DNA of 64,000 bases from Halobaculum saliterrae (GTDB lineage: Archaea > Halobacteriota > Halobacteria > Halobacteriales > Haloferacaceae): assembly GCF_009831625.1 (NCBI RefSeq), contig NZ_WUUS01000013.1, positions 1 through 64,000 on the forward strand, written 5' to 3'. The notes beneath the pieces are model-generated. The model did no database searches. It saw nothing but the letters and a program-made list of their open reading frames with translations, and had not been told where the DNA came from. Both the position numbers and the translations under genes were made by a program. Below are positions 43,961 to 52,926 of this stretch, in pieces. Numbering within the stretch: the first letter of the stretch is position 1; each line of letters opens with the position of its first letter.

Positions 43961-46900
43961 GTACCTTCGCGTGACGCCAACCTCCGAACGGCTCACTCCG
44001 GAGCGTCTGCCGCAGGCACTGGAGAGCCTCCACAAACTGACCTCAACGGACTCGGCAGGGCTAGCTGACAAACTCAACCCGCTACATAGCGACACACCGC
44101 TACGCTTCGAATTCCTCGCGCTCAGTGAGGGGAAAGATGACCCCGTCGAATTCTACTACGGTGCAGACGACCACTTGGATACCCTTGAGAAACGGCTCCG
44201 GTCGATCTATCCCGAGACATTCGATATCGAGCGCACCGAGGTCGACATCGCATCCCGACTCGTACAGCCTGTCGAATTCGACCGCGAGACATTCGTTGAG
44301 CACTATGAGTCAGGCGAGCTCACGTACGAATTCGGCCCTGACGAGCAATACGAGAGTGGCACTGACGACAACAATCAAGCGGGGCCAGGGGATGCCGAAT
44401 CAGTCGCGGATGGAGGAACGGTCGGCGACCAGTTTCCCGACCACTTCATTGAGATTGGCGATACTGCCCTCGAACTCGCCCCACCAGATGCGATTCCCGA
44501 GGATGAGCCACTCACGACGCTTGCCAAACCAACGGTAACATCGGAGGGGAGGATACTCGCCCGGCCAGCGACCGAATCTGTCTCCCCACTCGGCGTGCGG
44601 TGGCAGGGGTCGGCGACTCGGAAGCAGGACTGGATGACCTCACTCTCGCCATTTACTGCCGACGACGAAGCAGAACTCCCCGCGGTCGATCAGCCAGGGG
44701 GTGCGCTCGCGTCGCTCGTCGACCACCTGATGGAGGCGACAGCACCAGTAGCGTTCCAAGTCGTCTTCCAACGACGCGAGAGCTGGCAGTCCGATGCCGA
44801 CCTTCGCAAAGAAGATGTCATCGACGGACGGGACACACTCGCCCAGGAGATTATTGGCTCCCTTTTCGAACTCGACGATCGGTCGGAGAGTCGGGATAGA
44901 AACCAGCTGAGCGACGCGGTTGCAAAACGTGTCGCAGCAATCGAGGCGAAAAATCCGAAGCGCTCGTTCACCGCGAACATCCGAGCAATCGGGATTCCAT
45001 CTGATAGTGACGGTCGCGATGATCTCGGTGAGCGAATGCAATCACTGGTCCCGGTATTCGACCCGCTTGACGGGCCGTACTACCAGGTTGCAGCCGAACG
45101 AATACGTGACAGCGGCTTGCGGGCAGCCACAAAAGAACGGAACGCACGAGCGGCGCTGCAGCGGCTCTTGGATCGTGAGATCACGACCGGTCGTGGGACG
45201 ACCCGACCGGAGTTCGTCCTGAGTGGTCGAGAACTCGCGCACTTCGTACTCGTCCCCTCCTCGGAGCAGCTTACTGTCGAGGGGGCACGTGGGACGCGTG
45301 CGGAACAGCAGAGTCGGAATCCGTTGCCCCGTCCGCACCAGGACCTTATGGGTGAGTTCCGAGACGGGATGGCAATCGGGTATGCCCTCGACGACACCGG
45401 CGAGGCCGAAGACGTGCCGACACACATTCCACCCGGACTGTTGCCCACTCATTACGGCCGGTTCGGAACAACCGGCTCTGGGAAATCGAAAGCCCTCATC
45501 AACGATATGCTGTCGCTGTACGACAACACCGAGGGTCCGACGATCCTCATCATCCCGAAGAACGACGATATGGCCCAGAATTATATGCGGGCTCACGCGC
45601 GTCAGTTCGGAATGACCGACCTCGAAGAGAACGTCGTCCACTTCACAATCCCGGACGTGCTCCCCGGGTTCTCGTTTTTCGATCTCGAACCGTCGATGGA
45701 GAGCGGACGGCGCCGCGAAGACGCCGTCCAACGGAAGGCCGACCACTACGAAGAGATTTTGAAGCTCGTGATGGGAACCGACCGCTACGAGCGGGCGACT
45801 GTGGCCCCGACTCTCATCAAGACGCTCATCAAGGCACTATTCGACGAGGAATACGGGCGTGAAAACGGGCTGTACCGAGCGTCGACGGACTACTTCGCCC
45901 ACCGACAGCTCGAACACGTCGTCGACCAGCTCTGGGAGGCCGGGCCACCGAACGAGAACATCGGCGACGCCCCACGGTCGAGCGACGAGGAAGTCACGCG
46001 GACGATTCGACGGCAGCTCCAGTTAGATCCAAACACCTTCGCGAACGTGATGGGTGGTGTCGGAAACCGCCTTGCGTACATTTCACAGGATACGCACCTG
46101 CGGCAGATCTTCAACAATACCGAGAACCAGTTCGACTTTCGGGATGTCCTCGACGAGGATACGGTCATCCTCTTCGACCTCGGCGACCTCCGCGACGACG
46201 CCGCCCGGATCATGACCGGTGTGATCCTGACCAATCTCGATGCAGCTCTCAAGGACCGCAAACAGGCCCTCTCCCAGCGCTCGGACGACTACGTCGTGAA
46301 CTTGCTCGTCGACGAGGCAGCGTCGGTCGTGGTCTCCGACATCATGAATGATCTCCTCGAGAAAGGCCGGGGATTCCGGCTCTCTGTTGGCCTGTCGATG
46401 CAGTTCCCCGAACAGATGGAGGCTGAAGGTGGGCGGAAGATCTACCTGAATGCTCTGAACAACATCGGCAGTTCACTCATCGGGAAAATCAACGTCGACC
46501 GGGAACTGGCGCGAGCGATGGCCCACGAAGAGATGGACCCCGCAGATTTCGCCAATCGGATCCGTTCGTTGCCGCGCGGAGAGTGGATCGCCAGCTTACC
46601 AAGCCCGACGTTCGGTGAAACGGGGCCGTATCCGTTCAGTCTCGAACCACTCCCGATTCCACCGGGCCACCCCGAGAGCGAATCCCCGCTCACTGAGCGT
46701 GAAGAGGCGCAGTTCACTGAGACCCTCTCCTCGATGCACGAGCACATCAGTGACGAACACGGCGTGCCGGCCGCAACAGACGCCTCAACAACGAGAACAC
46801 CGACCGACGGACACGAGGTGCTCGATATCGGGAGCGACGACCTGGACGTTGCGATTGCGAAGGTGGTTCGGAGTCTTCAGCTCCAAGAGGGGTGCCGCGA

Positions 46901-48263
46901 GGAGAACGGCTGGGTGGCCGTTGAAGCAGTTGACGACGAACTCAGACGGCACTTCGACGACGTCGACGCCGAGCCGCCGTCGTATGATGCACTCGCGGAC
47001 ATCCGAGAACGATCACGATACCTCGATACGACCGTCGATGTCGACGCCGACGAGCTCCGCATCCGGCTCACTGACGCCGGAGAAGAGGTCGCGACACCCG
47101 ATACTGGTAGCGTGCAGGCCGCTGGTGGGAGTGTCCACGACGCAGCACTCCTCCAGATCGAAGAAGAACTCACTGCACTCGGTTTCACCGTCTCGATCCT
47201 CGCACAGGATGGCAGCGAGAAACCTGACGCGAAGGCGAGCCACCCCGACGTTGCCGACCGATTCGCCATCGAAGTCGAAACGACGACACCTGAGAATCCC
47301 GCAAAGGTGCTCACGAACCTCCGGAAAGCCCAAGAGGCAGGGGATATCCCGCTGTTTGTCGTTCGACCAGGAAACGACGGAACTGAGTGGGCCAAGCGTG
47401 TCGACGGTATTCTCACACCACCCGTCCGTACCCTCCAGAATGGTGAGACGCGGTTCTACACCACTGACTCGAATCTCACGTTCAACGGCGGGGCAACCGA
47501 AGAAGGTGGAGTGACGGCCGTCCGCCCGGCGACCGACGACGAGAACGGGGCCCAGAACATCTGGCAGCGTGATGGCGACGAAATCGTCCTTTGTGATGCC
47601 AACGAGACGGAACATATCCGCCTCCCGTCGCTTGGAAAACTCTCGAAAGATCGTGTTCCAGCCATCTACAGCTACGACCACGCTGCCGACGAGTACGTCG
47701 TATACGAGCACGGTGAGCAACACATCTACGAGACGAAATCGACGTTCGAGGACGACTGGGTGCGTGTCAAGAAGCCATTCGTCCCCGAAGCCGAACTCCC
47801 CGTACCAGACTACACACGTTCGACGTACGGCATCGTGATCCTCCACGATGAGGCGGAATTGGTCGTGTATGAAGACGGTGAGAAGCGGCCACTCTCGACA
47901 ATCACTAACGGAACACTCCGTCCCGCATCGCCCGAATCAGCGGCCGCTGACGAGCCACTTAGTCAGACAGACCAGGCAGATGAGACAGTCGAGGAAGACC
48001 AATCGCCACCGTCGTTCGAATCGTTCGTCGACGAATATCTTGTCGAAGATGCGGATGAAGCCGTGCCGAAAGATGACGTATTCGGCCTCTACAACGACTG
48101 GGCAGAGGCACACGGCATCGACGATCCGCTGAATAAGAGCTGGTTCACACGGAAGCTCAACACCCATATCGAGGTAGACTCCACGAAGAAGCGAATCGAC
48201 GAGGAACCCGTCCCGCATTACACTGGTGTCCGCATCCGGTCTGAAGAGGACTTTCAGCCATGA
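43953..48263 (+). CDS. Giant VirD4/TraG-like coupling ATPase with C-terminal nuclease-like and wHTH domains
   Basis: 1436 residues from MREYLRVTPTSERL. An N-terminal domain of about 480 residues resembles VirB4/HerA N-termini (LRSIYPETFDIERTEVD). The ATPase core has Walker A GTTGSGKSKAL (about 505-515) and Walker B NLLVDEAAS (about 783-791). Residues about 1060-1140 contain DRFAIEVETTTPENPAKVLTNLRKA in part, like a PD-(D/E)xK fold. The last 80 residues (FVDEYLVEDADEAVPKDDVF, then YNDWAEAHGI and HYTGVRI) match the winged helix of P4-type primases. Likely brings DNA to the channel. Confidence 0.85.
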   Translation: MREYLRVTPTSERLTPERLPQALESLHKLTSTDSAGLADKLNPLHSDTPLRFEFLALSEGKDDPVEFYYGADDHLDTLEKRLRSIYPETFDIERTEVDIASRLVQPVEFDRETFVEHYESGELTYEFGPDEQYESGTDDNNQAGPGDAESVADGGTVGDQFPDHFIEIGDTALELAPPDAIPEDEPLTTLAKPTVTSEGRILARPATESVSPLGVRWQGSATRKQDWMTSLSPFTADDEAELPAVDQPGGALASLVDHLMEATAPVAFQVVFQRRESWQSDADLRKEDVIDGRDTLAQEIIGSLFELDDRSESRDRNQLSDAVAKRVAAIEAKNPKRSFTANIRAIGIPSDSDGRDDLGERMQSLVPVFDPLDGPYYQVAAERIRDSGLRAATKERNARAALQRLLDREITTGRGTTRPEFVLSGRELAHFVLVPSSEQLTVEGARGTRAEQQSRNPLPRPHQDLMGEFRDGMAIGYALDDTGEAEDVPTHIPPGLLPTHYGRFGTTGSGKSKALINDMLSLYDNTEGPTILIIPKNDDMAQNYMRAHARQFGMTDLEENVVHFTIPDVLPGFSFFDLEPSMESGRRREDAVQRKADHYEEILKLVMGTDRYERATVAPTLIKTLIKALFDEEYGRENGLYRASTDYFAHRQLEHVVDQLWEAGPPNENIGDAPRSSDEEVTRTIRRQLQLDPNTFANVMGGVGNRLAYISQDTHLRQIFNNTENQFDFRDVLDEDTVILFDLGDLRDDAARIMTGVILTNLDAALKDRKQALSQRSDDYVVNLLVDEAASVVVSDIMNDLLEKGRGFRLSVGLSMQFPEQMEAEGGRKIYLNALNNIGSSLIGKINVDRELARAMAHEEMDPADFANRIRSLPRGEWIASLPSPTFGETGPYPFSLEPLPIPPGHPESESPLTEREEAQFTETLSSMHEHISDEHGVPAATDASTTRTPTDGHEVLDIGSDDLDVAIAKVVRSLQLQEGCREENGWVAVEAVDDELRRHFDDVDAEPPSYDALADIRERSRYLDTTVDVDADELRIRLTDAGEEVATPDTGSVQAAGGSVHDAALLQIEEELTALGFTVSILAQDGSEKPDAKASHPDVADRFAIEVETTTPENPAKVLTNLRKAQEAGDIPLFVVRPGNDGTEWAKRVDGILTPPVRTLQNGETRFYTTDSNLTFNGGATEEGGVTAVRPATDDENGAQNIWQRDGDEIVLCDANETEHIRLPSLGKLSKDRVPAIYSYDHAADEYVVYEHGEQHIYETKSTFEDDWVRVKKPFVPEAELPVPDYTRSTYGIVILHDEAELVVYEDGEKRPLSTITNGTLRPASPESAAADEPLSQTDQADETVEEDQSPPSFESFVDEYLVEDADEAVPKDDVFGLYNDWAEAHGIDDPLNKSWFTRKLNTHIEVDSTKKRIDEEPVPHYTGVRIRSEEDFQP

Positions 48264-48313
48264 AATGGACGTACACGGTCCAATTCCCGATATCATCGGG
48301 ACTTCTTGAGACC

Positions 48314-48491
48314 TGTTCCACCCAAGCTGAATCATGACCTCATCCAATCAAACTCGAAGGTCGGAAATCACCCGATGGCGGCATGTTCCACCCAAATCCT
48401 CAATGGGTGGAACACTAACGAGCTTGGCGGAATGGGTGGAACACGCTCACGTCCAGCGGTTTGCAACCAGCCATAGTGAGTGTTCCACCCA
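48314..48491. repeat. Five copies of TGTTCCACCCA in a 345-bp noncoding region
   Basis: Perfect 11-bp copies at 48314-48324, 48384-48394 and 48481-48491 (forward) and 48404-48414 and 48433-48443 (reverse). Copies 2 and 3 form a palindrome with a 9-base spacer. Start-to-start distances are 70, 20, 29 and 48. The segment (48264-48608) has no convincing gene and sits between the coupling ATPase and the PrimPol gene. Clustered inverted motifs suggest a binding region for a plasmid initiator, an oriT protein or a repressor. Confidence 0.85.
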
Positions 48492-48614
48492 ACAACCAAC
48501 TAGGATAGAACGGGGGGTCCCCGTTGGGACCAAGGGATTGGATCGCGACCAACAGCAGCGTGAGTTCTGTGCTGGCTCAGAGCCAGTGAGAGCCATACGA
48601 GGTGCTACGTGAGG

Positions 48615-49877
48615 ATGAGTGAGCCTATGATCGGCGAGCCGGAGGCGATTCCGGAGACGTTACGCGAACGCGACCAGTGGGTGTGCTGGCGAGAAGAGGA
48701 GCGAGACGGCAAACCGACAAAGATTCCGGTGACGCCAGGGGCTGGGGGGTTCGCATCAGCAACCGAGTCAGAGACCTGGGCGAGTTTCGGGGCGGCACTC
48801 GACTACACCGAGACGGAGTATGCCGACGGCGTCGGGTTCGTGTTTACTGACGACGATCCCATCGTCGGCGTCGATCTAGACGACTGCCGCGATCCCGAGA
48901 CAGACGATGTCGACGACGCGGCGTTGGACATCATCAGGCGACTCGACTCCTATACGGAGGTGTCACCGTCCGGTACTGGCTATCATGTCCTGATCACCGG
49001 CGAACTCCCCGACGGGCGGAACCGTCGCGGGAGCGTCGAACTGTACGACACGGCACGCTTTTTTACCGTCACTGGCGATCACGTCGAGCGGACACCCACT
49101 CGCGTTGCACGCCGACAGGACGCGGTCACAGCGATTCACCGCGAATACGTCCAGGACACCGAGCGTGACACAGCATCCGAGTCCGAACAGCGTGGTGGCG
49201 CTGACCCCCGGTCACCGACGACCGATGCAGCTGACGTTGACGTCGACCTCGAAGACGAGGACCTCCTCGAGAAAGCGCGAAACGCATCCAACAGCGAGAA
49301 GTTCGAGCGGCTCTGGAACGGGAATACGGTCGGCTACGACAGTCAGTCCGAGGCCGACATGGCGCTGTGCTGTTTGCTGGCGTTCTGGACCGGTGGCGAC
49401 CAGACGCAGATGGAGCAGCTGTTCCGCCAGTCGGGATTGATACGAGAGAAGTGGGACGAGGTTCACTACGCTGACGGGTCGACGTACGGCGAGAAGACCA
49501 TCGAGCGAGCGATTGCGACCACGTCGGAATTCTACGACCCGGACGCCGGCGACGATACCGCAGATCCTCACGGCCCACCTGACAGGGTCACTGCTGGTAG
49601 TACGCCTGACGAGGCAGACAGGAGTCGTACGTACCTGGCGGAGAAAAACCGCTTGTTGAGCGAGCGCGTCGACGAACTCGAGGCAACACTCGAACAGAAG
49701 ACTGAGCGGATCGAGACCCTCGAAGCAGAGATCGAACGCCTCACCGACGAACTCGCAGCCCGTGACGGGGAAACTGAGCAGTCCCAAGAGGAAGACTCCG
49801 GTACTGCGAGCGAGACCGGTGATGACCCAGAGCCAGCCTCTATGTTGCGTCGATTCTTCGGTGGTCGGTCTGAGTAG
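48615..49877 (+). CDS. PrimPol (AEP-like) replication protein, NrS-1 polymerase-like
   Basis: 420 residues from MSEPMIGEPEAIPE (MRMS at 48609 also possible). N-terminal AEP motifs appear in order: I IVGVDLDDC (about 83-91), II SGTGYHV (about 118-124), III ELYDTARFFTVTG (about 138-150). A helical bundle follows with FERLWNGNTVGYDSQSEADMALCCLL in part and YGEKTIERAI, as in NrS-1-type primase-polymerases. A coiled-coil of about 60 residues (ELEATLEQKTERIETLEAEI in part) and a short tail ending RRFFGGRSE close it. Probably primes or replicates plasmid DNA. No helicase domain. Confidence 0.85.
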   Translation: MSEPMIGEPEAIPETLRERDQWVCWREEERDGKPTKIPVTPGAGGFASATESETWASFGAALDYTETEYADGVGFVFTDDDPIVGVDLDDCRDPETDDVDDAALDIIRRLDSYTEVSPSGTGYHVLITGELPDGRNRRGSVELYDTARFFTVTGDHVERTPTRVARRQDAVTAIHREYVQDTERDTASESEQRGGADPRSPTTDAADVDVDLEDEDLLEKARNASNSEKFERLWNGNTVGYDSQSEADMALCCLLAFWTGGDQTQMEQLFRQSGLIREKWDEVHYADGSTYGEKTIERAIATTSEFYDPDAGDDTADPHGPPDRVTAGSTPDEADRSRTYLAEKNRLLSERVDELEATLEQKTERIETLEAEIERLTDELAARDGETEQSQEEDSGTASETGDDPEPASMLRRFFGGRSE

Positions 49878-49922
49878 CAGCGGGGACTGAAACGTCAGGA
49901 CAATCATCCCTGTCTGAGGAAA

Positions 49923-50045
49923 CTACTTCCAGAGCCCTGGTTCCGGGAACGGAGGCGGATTACCCAACGCGCTCGTTATATCGTGCTCCATCCCCCACCC
50001 ACCGCCCCCGGCGCCCGGTGACGATGACTCCTGTCGGTTGACCAT
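49923..50045 (-). pseudogene. Short gene remnant in a 360-bp gap
   Basis: The 49878-50237 gap has no full gene. On the minus strand a 40-codon frame MVNRQESSSPGAGGGGW ... PPPFPEPGLWK ends at 49923, and the same frame is open upstream to a stop at 50097-50099 without another start. The proline-rich end looks like a genuine protein C-terminus, so this may be what is left of a gene cut off at its 5' end. Confidence 0.3.
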
Positions 50046-50237
50046 CGTGATGCCCTGCGACTCGGTCTCGACGAGGCCGAAGAGTAGATCGCAGAACTAT
50101 GTACGAGTAGACAATTCCTCCGCAGTAGCGTTTATCGCGCCGACCAAGGGTGACGGCGCTCAGCGCGATGGGCACCACCACGAGAGCCGTCGTGGTGTCC
50201 AGTCTGGTGTCAGCTGAGTGCAGTCACAGGTGAGTCC

Positions 50238-50726
50238 ATGTCTACGTTCAGTAACTCAGAGGCAGCCAGTGCATCGCCGTCAGAAAACCACACGAGTCCA
50301 TCGAGAGATACGGAGGATACAGATTCGCAGCCATCGTGGTCAGACGATGCAAGCAGCGAGGATGGAACGCCAACGCTCCGAATGAACCAATGTCCGGAGT
50401 GCGGAGCCCGTCGCTTCGTCTCAAAACTTCTCGTGTACGAGGTCACCGGCTACGATGAGGGCGGCGAGCAAGAGTTCCGCCGCCAGCACGTCCGGGCAGA
50501 GTTCGAATACACCTGCAGCGAGTGCCAGTCGATACTCCGGACGCTTCCCGCAGATCGCCGCGACTACTACGACGAAGTCGCGGTCCTCGAAACGGAACGG
50601 CGGGCAGCCCTCCGTGATCAACTCCGCCAACTGGGGCAGCGGTGCTGGCGGCGTCTCGCAGCGCGAACGACGTGGCTGGCACTCGTACTCGTTACACTCG
50701 TGACCGGGCTCGTGATCGCACTCTAA
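50238..50726 (+). CDS. Zinc-ribbon protein with C-terminal membrane anchor
   Basis: 162 residues. Ser/Asp/Glu-rich N-terminus, then two CxxC pairs: CPECGARRF (about 53-56) and CSECQSIL (about 94-97), a four-Cys zinc ribbon. A basic stretch leads into a C-terminal hydrophobic helix LALVLVTLVTGLVIAL. Likely tail-anchored, zinc domain in the cytoplasm. Function unknown; upstream of a set of plasmid-family genes. Confidence 0.7.
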   Translation: MSTFSNSEAASASPSENHTSPSRDTEDTDSQPSWSDDASSEDGTPTLRMNQCPECGARRFVSKLLVYEVTGYDEGGEQEFRRQHVRAEFEYTCSECQSILRTLPADRRDYYDEVAVLETERRAALRDQLRQLGQRCWRRLAARTTWLALVLVTLVTGLVIAL

Positions 50727-50958
50727 CAGCCCGAAGGAAGAGAGCTTCCTCGCTATCGACTCTTGCAATCCACCGGAATACGCAGGGGGTTATCGACGGT
50801 GGAGAGTTAGCCCATCAGCAGCAGGAGAGGTACGGTTCGGCGTACGTGCCCAAGAAGAGCAGGGCGCAAACGACCGGGCGAGCTGACTGCCCGTGATCGT
50901 CGTTCGCGCCCGCAAAGGAGCGAGGCGCGCTCGAAGCGCGTCCAGAGCGTGAGCGTCC

Positions 50959-51249
50959 ATGACTGGATCTGATATCCTCGACGACACGACAGACGACTAC
51001 GAACGGCTCGAAACCGAACTCGTTGCCCAAGACCGGGATGCGGCCCGGGTCTCGACATCGGACATCAACGAGCGGAGTGCCCGTCATCTCGTTGATGAAC
51101 TCATCGAGGACGATGTGGTGACACCGGTCCCAGACCAGCGAGTCCTCGTTCACGATCCCAGTGGTGAGGGCTTCGACTCAATCATCCAGCTCGCCGTCTT
51201 CCATCGCGGCTGGACGGCCGGCCGCGACGCCAACGCGGAGGACGACTGA
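50959..51249 (+). CDS. Hypothetical plasmid-family protein
   Basis: 96 residues starting MTGSDILDDTTDDYERLETELV. The middle, INERSARHLVDELIEDDVVTPV, may be a helix-turn element, and the protein ends in an acidic tail. The stop codon overlaps the next start by one base (TGATG), so translation is coupled. A GC-rich segment of about 230 bases precedes it, with GCGCC (50906) and GGCGC (50924) able to pair. Confidence 0.65.
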   Translation: MTGSDILDDTTDDYERLETELVAQDRDAARVSTSDINERSARHLVDELIEDDVVTPVPDQRVLVHDPSGEGFDSIIQLAVFHRGWTAGRDANAEDD

Positions 51250-51572
51250 TGCAACAGACGCTCGCTGGGTGTGCCTTCTGCGATTCACCGCCCGGTGCAG
51301 AGATGGGCGAGGCGCATACCTGGGGAAAAGACGAACGGGTGACACACCCCATCTGTGTCGACTGTACGCTCCAGGAGCGGGCTGATCCCAAGAAGCGCGA
51401 TCACCACGCCTGTGAGGGGTGTGGCCTCGTCGTCGACGCCCTCGCGGCACTCACTCGCTTTCGCGTCGAACTCGGCCATCTCGAGGGGACACTCCAGCTG
51501 TGTGCGCGATGTAGTCCTGACGGGCCCGCGACATACTGGACGCGAGATCTCGACTCACACGTTGTCGAGTAG
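51249..51572 (+). CDS. Multi-CxxC zinc-finger protein
   Basis: 107 residues with four Cys pairs or knuckles: CAFCDS (8-11), CVDC (36-39), CEGCG (55-58) and CARC (86-89), enough for two zinc sites. RVTHPICVDC and EGCGLVVDALAALTRF are typical. I recall very similar proteins on haloarchaeal plasmids (annotated DUF7558), but am not certain of the number. Probably nucleic-acid or protein binding. Confidence 0.72.
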   Translation: MQQTLAGCAFCDSPPGAEMGEAHTWGKDERVTHPICVDCTLQERADPKKRDHHACEGCGLVVDALAALTRFRVELGHLEGTLQLCARCSPDGPATYWTRDLDSHVVE

Positions 51573-51678
51573 CCGTTCAATTCGGTGGAGCGTCTCTCGG
51601 CGTCCATTCACATAAGGCCAGTAGTGTATCACTCGCCACACCGGTAGTGTGAAGTACACGGACTTCGAACTAATTGCT

Positions 51679-52386
51679 ATGACTCCTGATCGCGATCACA
51701 TTCGTCCGGATGGTGGAATCGGCACGCTGAACCCGCCACCAATCGACGTACTAAACGAAGAAACGCTCGAACCGGAGACGCTGGCCGAGAACGCGCCCCG
51801 ACTCGAAACAGTCGTGGAACTGCTCAACCGCCCAGCACTCGCTCGCGTTTACGTCTACATCTGCTACTGGGGCCCGGTCGCTCCTCCCGAAATCATGGAG
51901 GCGCTCGATCTCTCGAAATCGACTACTTACGAGTACGTCGATCGGCTGGTCGACCTCGGCCTCGTCGACCGCGACGATTCGACGCGTCCCCAGCAGCTGA
52001 CCGCCGACCCGATCATCATCGTCGAGCAGTACGTCCCGATCGTCATCACGCCAACCGTCCTCCACGCCCTCGCGCTCCAAGAGGTCGACGAGGATGTCGA
52101 GTACTTCGTGGACCGGTACGGCCTCGGGAAGCTCATCGCCGCGTTGCGCGGCGCCGGGCTCCACTTCGCGGGGACGACCACCCAGCGGATGGTCGCCAGC
52201 GACATCGACGTTCGCGAGACGGAAGCGATGATGATCATCTACGCGCTCAAACCCGCGCTGGCCGTCGGCCGGGAGCACGATCCATTCTTCGAGTACCTGT
52301 TCCCGGATGTGCATGACGAGATGGACCTCCCCGATCTCGACGAGATGGCTGACGCCCCGCCGGACTCGTCGGACCCCGATAGGTGA
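51679..52386 (+). CDS. wHTH regulator, probable antitoxin partner of the PIN protein
   Basis: 235 residues from MTPDRDHIRPDGG; a GTG at 51649 is also open. After an N-terminal arm, residues about 50-110 form a winged helix (ALARVYVYICYWGPVAPPEI in part, then LSKSTTYEYVDRLVDLGLVDRDDS). The C-terminal half is helical. I recall this as DUF7437. It lies 9 bases before the PIN gene, the usual antitoxin-then-toxin order, so it may both neutralise and repress. Confidence 0.75.
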   Translation: MTPDRDHIRPDGGIGTLNPPPIDVLNEETLEPETLAENAPRLETVVELLNRPALARVYVYICYWGPVAPPEIMEALDLSKSTTYEYVDRLVDLGLVDRDDSTRPQQLTADPIIIVEQYVPIVITPTVLHALALQEVDEDVEYFVDRYGLGKLIAALRGAGLHFAGTTTQRMVASDIDVRETEAMMIIYALKPALAVGREHDPFFEYLFPDVHDEMDLPDLDEMADAPPDSSDPDR

Positions 52387-52395
52387 GTCCGTCGG

Positions 52396-52926
52396 ATGGG
52401 TCGAGACACGCCATTATCGGGTGACCAAGATGTCCTGGTCGATGCGAATATCTTCTACGCGATCGGCCAGCCCTCGAATCCACAGTACCAACGATTCCGA
52501 ACCGCAGTCCAACACGCCGGCGTCGTCTGCAAACTCCCAAGACGTGTGATCGGTGAACTCGGTGGCCCAGAGACGGACCGTGTCCGGACGGCACTCGACG
52601 AGGGCTGGGCTGAAATCATCGACACACCCTCACCGACTGATGGGGACGCTGTCGCAGCAAGCGATATCGCCAGACGAACCATCGCGAACGAAACCGACCA
52701 AGCCGAACACGAAGTCGAGAAGACGGACGCAATTCTTGCAGGGCTAGCCATCCAGTACGTCAGAGACCGCTCGACAACGGGTGTTGTTGTACTCACAGAC
52801 GATCAGCCGGCCAGGAAGGGAATCGAGAACGCCGTTCGAGCGCAGGGGTACACGGATGCGATCACGGTCTACGGATTGGCGGACATCATCGGCGACGATC
52901 CCGGCGACTCGATGCGGCTGATCTAG
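52396..52926 (+). CDS. PIN-domain ribonuclease, probable toxin
   Basis: 176 residues. Acidic active-site residues appear in order: Asp16 in VLVDANIFYAIG, Glu in RVIGELGG, Asp in VEKTDAILAG, and the Asp pair in VVVLTDDQPARKG. PIN toxins cut RNA with Mg2+. Separate from many VapC toxins in having about 40 extra residues. Coupled to the upstream wHTH gene; together they may be a plasmid-stability module. Confidence 0.82.
   Translation: MGRDTPLSGDQDVLVDANIFYAIGQPSNPQYQRFRTAVQHAGVVCKLPRRVIGELGGPETDRVRTALDEGWAEIIDTPSPTDGDAVAASDIARRTIANETDQAEHEVEKTDAILAGLAIQYVRDRSTTGVVVLTDDQPARKGIENAVRAQGYTDAITVYGLADIIGDDPGDSMRLI

Noticed and set aside
42809-44095. Long minus-strand open frame (428 codons) opposite the VirB4 gene
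   Set aside because: It is the mirror of a strongly supported VirB4 ATPase with Walker motifs; GC-rich codon use makes long antisense frames common here.
36491-48263. A relaxase (MOB) gene in the transfer operon
   Set aside because: No HUH or Tyr-based relaxase motif pattern is apparent in any of the operon proteins; the nuclease-like part of the coupling protein is only a candidate.
48314-48491. Possible CRISPR array
   Set aside because: The 11-bp copies occur in both orientations with uneven spacing and there are no spacer-length repeats or cas genes nearby.
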